From positions 1-8,186 of the forward strand of contig CASFBV010000031.1 of assembly GCA_949293065.1 (NCBI GenBank): a stretch of 8,186 nucleotides of DNA, read 5' to 3'. Positions within the stretch are counted from its first letter, which is position 1; every line of letters begins with the position of its first letter. The position numbers and the translations under genes are program-made. This document shows positions 6,682-8,186 of the stretch, one piece after another. Under the pieces are notes generated by a model. The model searched no databases and was not told where the DNA came from. It saw only the letters and a program-made list of their open reading frames with translations. The stretch comes from an uncultured Mycoplasma sp. (lineage in GTDB: Bacteria; Bacillota_I; Bacilli_A; Mycoplasmatales; Metamycoplasmataceae).

Positions 6682-7209
6682 TTAAAACATTGTATCTTCT
6701 TCTATTTTAACTTCATATTCATTATCTTCATTTTCATATTCTTCAAAAACTTGTTTTTGTTCATTGTTAATTTCCATCAATCTCTTGATTTCTCTATTTT
6801 GTTCGTCTATTTGTCTAATAACATTCATAATTTCATATGCTTCTGAAATTCTTTGATCCATTTCTATATTGAAATTTCTCCTATTTTTAGCTAATTCAAT
6901 ATTGAATTGTTCTTGATTTTCTTTGTTTAAATCTTGAAGCTGTTTAACAATTACTTGTAACTTAGATACTAGATTTTTAAGTTCTACAATATTTTGATTT
7001 TTAATATCAATCACATTATTTCTAGCCTCAATTGCTTCGTGCAATCTTTTATTATCTTGAAGAAGTTTACTAATTTGAGCATCTTTTTTCTGGATGATAG
7101 TTGCTTGAATAAATTGCTTATTTTCGATTTCATCAATCAATTCTTCTATTTCTTTATCTTCTCTTTGAAGCAACAAATTCAATGTTTTATTATTATATTT
7201 ATCTCTCAT
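6682..7209 (-). CDS. Uncharacterised coiled-coil protein
   Basis: A 175-aa protein on the minus strand that I cannot name. It contains no Gly, Pro, Cys or Trp at all and is dominated by E, K, N, Q, I and L in heptad-like spacing, so almost the whole length (about residues 12-160) is predicted to be one long helix or coiled coil. The C-terminus (about 154-173) is strongly acidic: EEYENEDNEYEVKIEED. No signal peptide, lipobox or membrane segment is present, so it should be cytoplasmic. The start at 7209 is supported by GGAGA 6 bases upstream (7216-7220 on the plus strand). It is the only minus-strand gene, divergent from the HAD hydrolase and tail to tail with the glycosyltransferase (3 bases between stops). 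Roles such as a scaffold, cytoskeletal or chromosome-associated protein are all open. Absence of stops over 528 bases with a good ribosome site supports a real gene. Confidence 0.85.
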   Translation of the reverse strand: MRDKYNNKTLNLLLQREDKEIEELIDEIENKQFIQATIIQKKDAQISKLLQDNKRLHEAIEARNNVIDIKNQNIVELKNLVSKLQVIVKQLQDLNKENQEQFNIELAKNRRNFNIEMDQRISEAYEIMNVIRQIDEQNREIKRLMEINNEQKQVFEEYENEDNEYEVKIEEDTMF

Positions 7210-7244
7210 TTTAATTCTCCAATAATATTAATATTTTACAATTT

Positions 7245-7281
7245 TTCTAATAATTTAAAATGCAAAAGTTCTAATAATTTA
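7245..7281. repeat. 13-base direct repeat in the divergent promoter
   Basis: TTCTAATAATTTA occurs exactly at 7245-7257 and 7269-7281, start to start 24 bases. One copy covers the expected -35 area of the minus-strand promoter and the other that of the plus-strand promoter. A regulator site is possible; chance in AT-rich DNA cannot be excluded. Confidence 0.45.
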
Positions 7282-7319
7282 TCAATATGAATTATAATAG
7301 ATTTTATATTTAGAATAAT

Positions 7320-7325
7320 GGTGAT
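7320..7325 (+). promoter_or_regulatory. Unusual ribosome site of the HAD gene
   Basis: GGTGAT pairs with the 3' tail end of 16S rRNA (AUCACC) rather than the usual CCUCC core. It sits 3 bases before the ATG at 7329, which is the right geometry for this shifted pairing. No AGGAG-type site is present, so this supports the chosen start. Confidence 0.5.
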
Positions 7326-7328
7326 ATT

Positions 7329-8186
7329 ATGGACAAAGAAATTGATTTAAAAGATATTAAATATGTTTACTTCGATATGGATGGTACATTGTTGACTTCT
7401 CAAAAAGTTCCTTCACAAAAAACAATTGAAACTTTAAAAGAGTTGTGAAATAGAGGAATTAATTGCTCTATAGCAACAGGTAGACCTTATTATTATGCTC
7501 AAAATGTAATTAAGGTTGTTAATCCTCATTTGCCAGTTGTTTCATGTAATGGAGCTTTGGTTTATGATCCAAAAGAAAAAAAATTAATTTCATATAGTTC
7601 AATCGAAAAATCAACAGTGAAAAAAATATTTAATATTTTAGTTTCAAATGATGCAGTTTTCATTGTTTATACAAAAGACCAAATGTTCATGTATAAAAAT
7701 GATAAAACAAATCCTACTTCTAAATGATTGAGTTGAATTTATGAAAACAATAAAAAATTCAATAAAGATGAACAAGCTAATATTTCTTTTATTGATTTAA
7801 ATAAATTTAATATTGATAATTATGATGTAATTAAATTTTTAATTATTTATTCAGAAATTCCAGCATCAAATTATTCAAAAATAGAAAATGAAGTTTCAGA
7901 ATTTAATGATGTTTATATTGTTAGATCTCAAAATGAAGTTTTTGATATTATGCCAAAAGGTTTGTCAAAAGGATATGGTTTACAAGTTTTGCATGATAAA
8001 GGGATTATCGATTTAAATCACACATTAGTTTTTGGAGACGCTGAAAATGATTTGAGTATGTTTAAAGTTGCAAGATGATCTGTTGCAATGGGTAATGCTC
8101 AACAAAAAACAAAAGAATTAGCATTGTTTATCACAGATGACCATGATAGTGATGGAATTTATAATTTCTTCAAAAAATTGTTTGAA
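7329..8186 (+). CDS. Cof-type HAD-IIB family hydrolase, C-terminal end cut by window
   Basis: 286 residues of a haloacid-dehalogenase superfamily phosphatase with no stop before the window edge; Cof-type proteins are about 270-290 aa, so only a few residues are missing. Motif I is FDMDGTL with nucleophile Asp16 and Asp18; motif II is SIATGRP with Thr50; VSCNGALVYD follows, typical of the family. The central cap domain (about residues 85-195) is the alpha/beta type IIB. The motif III lysine lies in KGLSKGYGL (Lys214) and motif IV is FGDAENDLSMF with Asp237, Asn240 and Asp241. These cytoplasmic, magnesium-dependent enzymes dephosphorylate sugar phosphates, nucleotides or flavin precursors; the actual substrate cannot be inferred. 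Four Trp are TGA. Transcribed divergently from the coiled-coil gene. Mycoplasmas often hold several paralogues of this family. Confidence 0.93.

Larger units (their letters stand above)
7210..7328. promoter_or_regulatory. Divergent promoter region
   Basis: The 119 bases between the coiled-coil gene (minus) and the HAD gene (plus). Plus strand: an exact TATAAT -10 at 7293-7298, about 30 bases before the ATG at 7329, without a good -35. Minus strand: a -10 candidate TAAAAT (plus-strand positions 7233-7238) and a ribosome site GGAGA (7216-7220). The 13-base direct repeat at 7245-7257 and 7269-7281 lies between the two -10 boxes. Promoter assignments rest on motif match. Confidence 0.6.

Noticed and set aside
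6994..7290. 98-residue plus-strand reading frame opposite the coiled-coil gene
   Set aside because: It is a Phe/Ile-rich antisense shadow of the coiled-coil gene without a ribosome site; the minus-strand frame has the proper start context.

Overview
The window comes from a very AT-rich genome that reads UGA as tryptophan (genetic code 4). I count about 37 in-frame TGA codons against 6 TGG across the protein genes, many at positions where the families carry Trp. Together with tightly packed genes, AAAGGAG-type ribosome sites and a YidC with a huge external insert, this points to a Mycoplasma-type mollicute. The Hominis/pneumoniae-like hyopneumoniae-synoviae branch is my best guess, but the genus is not provable from this window. 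Read with the standard code, most genes here would look broken into short pieces; under code 4 they are all intact.

Left part (1-1539): the C-terminal part of a GH13 oligo-1,6-glucosidase/trehalose-6-phosphate-hydrolase-type enzyme runs in from the left edge. Six bases later comes a ROK-family sugar kinase whose zinc-binding motif is missing. The pair makes sense as a sugar unit: one releases glucose from an oligosaccharide, the other phosphorylates it.

Middle part (1540-4606): a 189-base gap with promoter-like sequence leads into rpmH (ribosomal protein L34), rnpA (RNase P protein, start overlapping the rpmH stop) and yidC (membrane insertase, 775 aa). This is the classic cluster next to dnaA and oriC in many bacteria, but here the gene upstream is the sugar kinase, not dnaA. 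A perfect palindrome followed by a T-run closes the operon.

Right-centre (4607-6678): a second operon carries an unrecognised single-pass membrane protein, pgsA (phosphatidylglycerophosphate synthase; overlaps the previous gene by 17 bases) and a family 2 glycosyltransferase one base after it. The theme is membrane lipid and possibly glycolipid synthesis.

Right end (6679-8186): a minus-strand gene for a 175-aa coiled-coil protein lies tail to tail with the glycosyltransferase (3 bases apart). It is divergent from a Cof-type HAD hydrolase that runs off the right edge almost complete. The 119-base divergent gap holds promoter-like boxes and a 13-base direct repeat. I see no tRNA, rRNA, CRISPR array, insertion sequence or phage gene. 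I did not find a clear new defence or mobile system; the most unusual items are the YidC external domain, the all-helical coiled-coil protein and the unknown membrane protein fused by overlap to pgsA.
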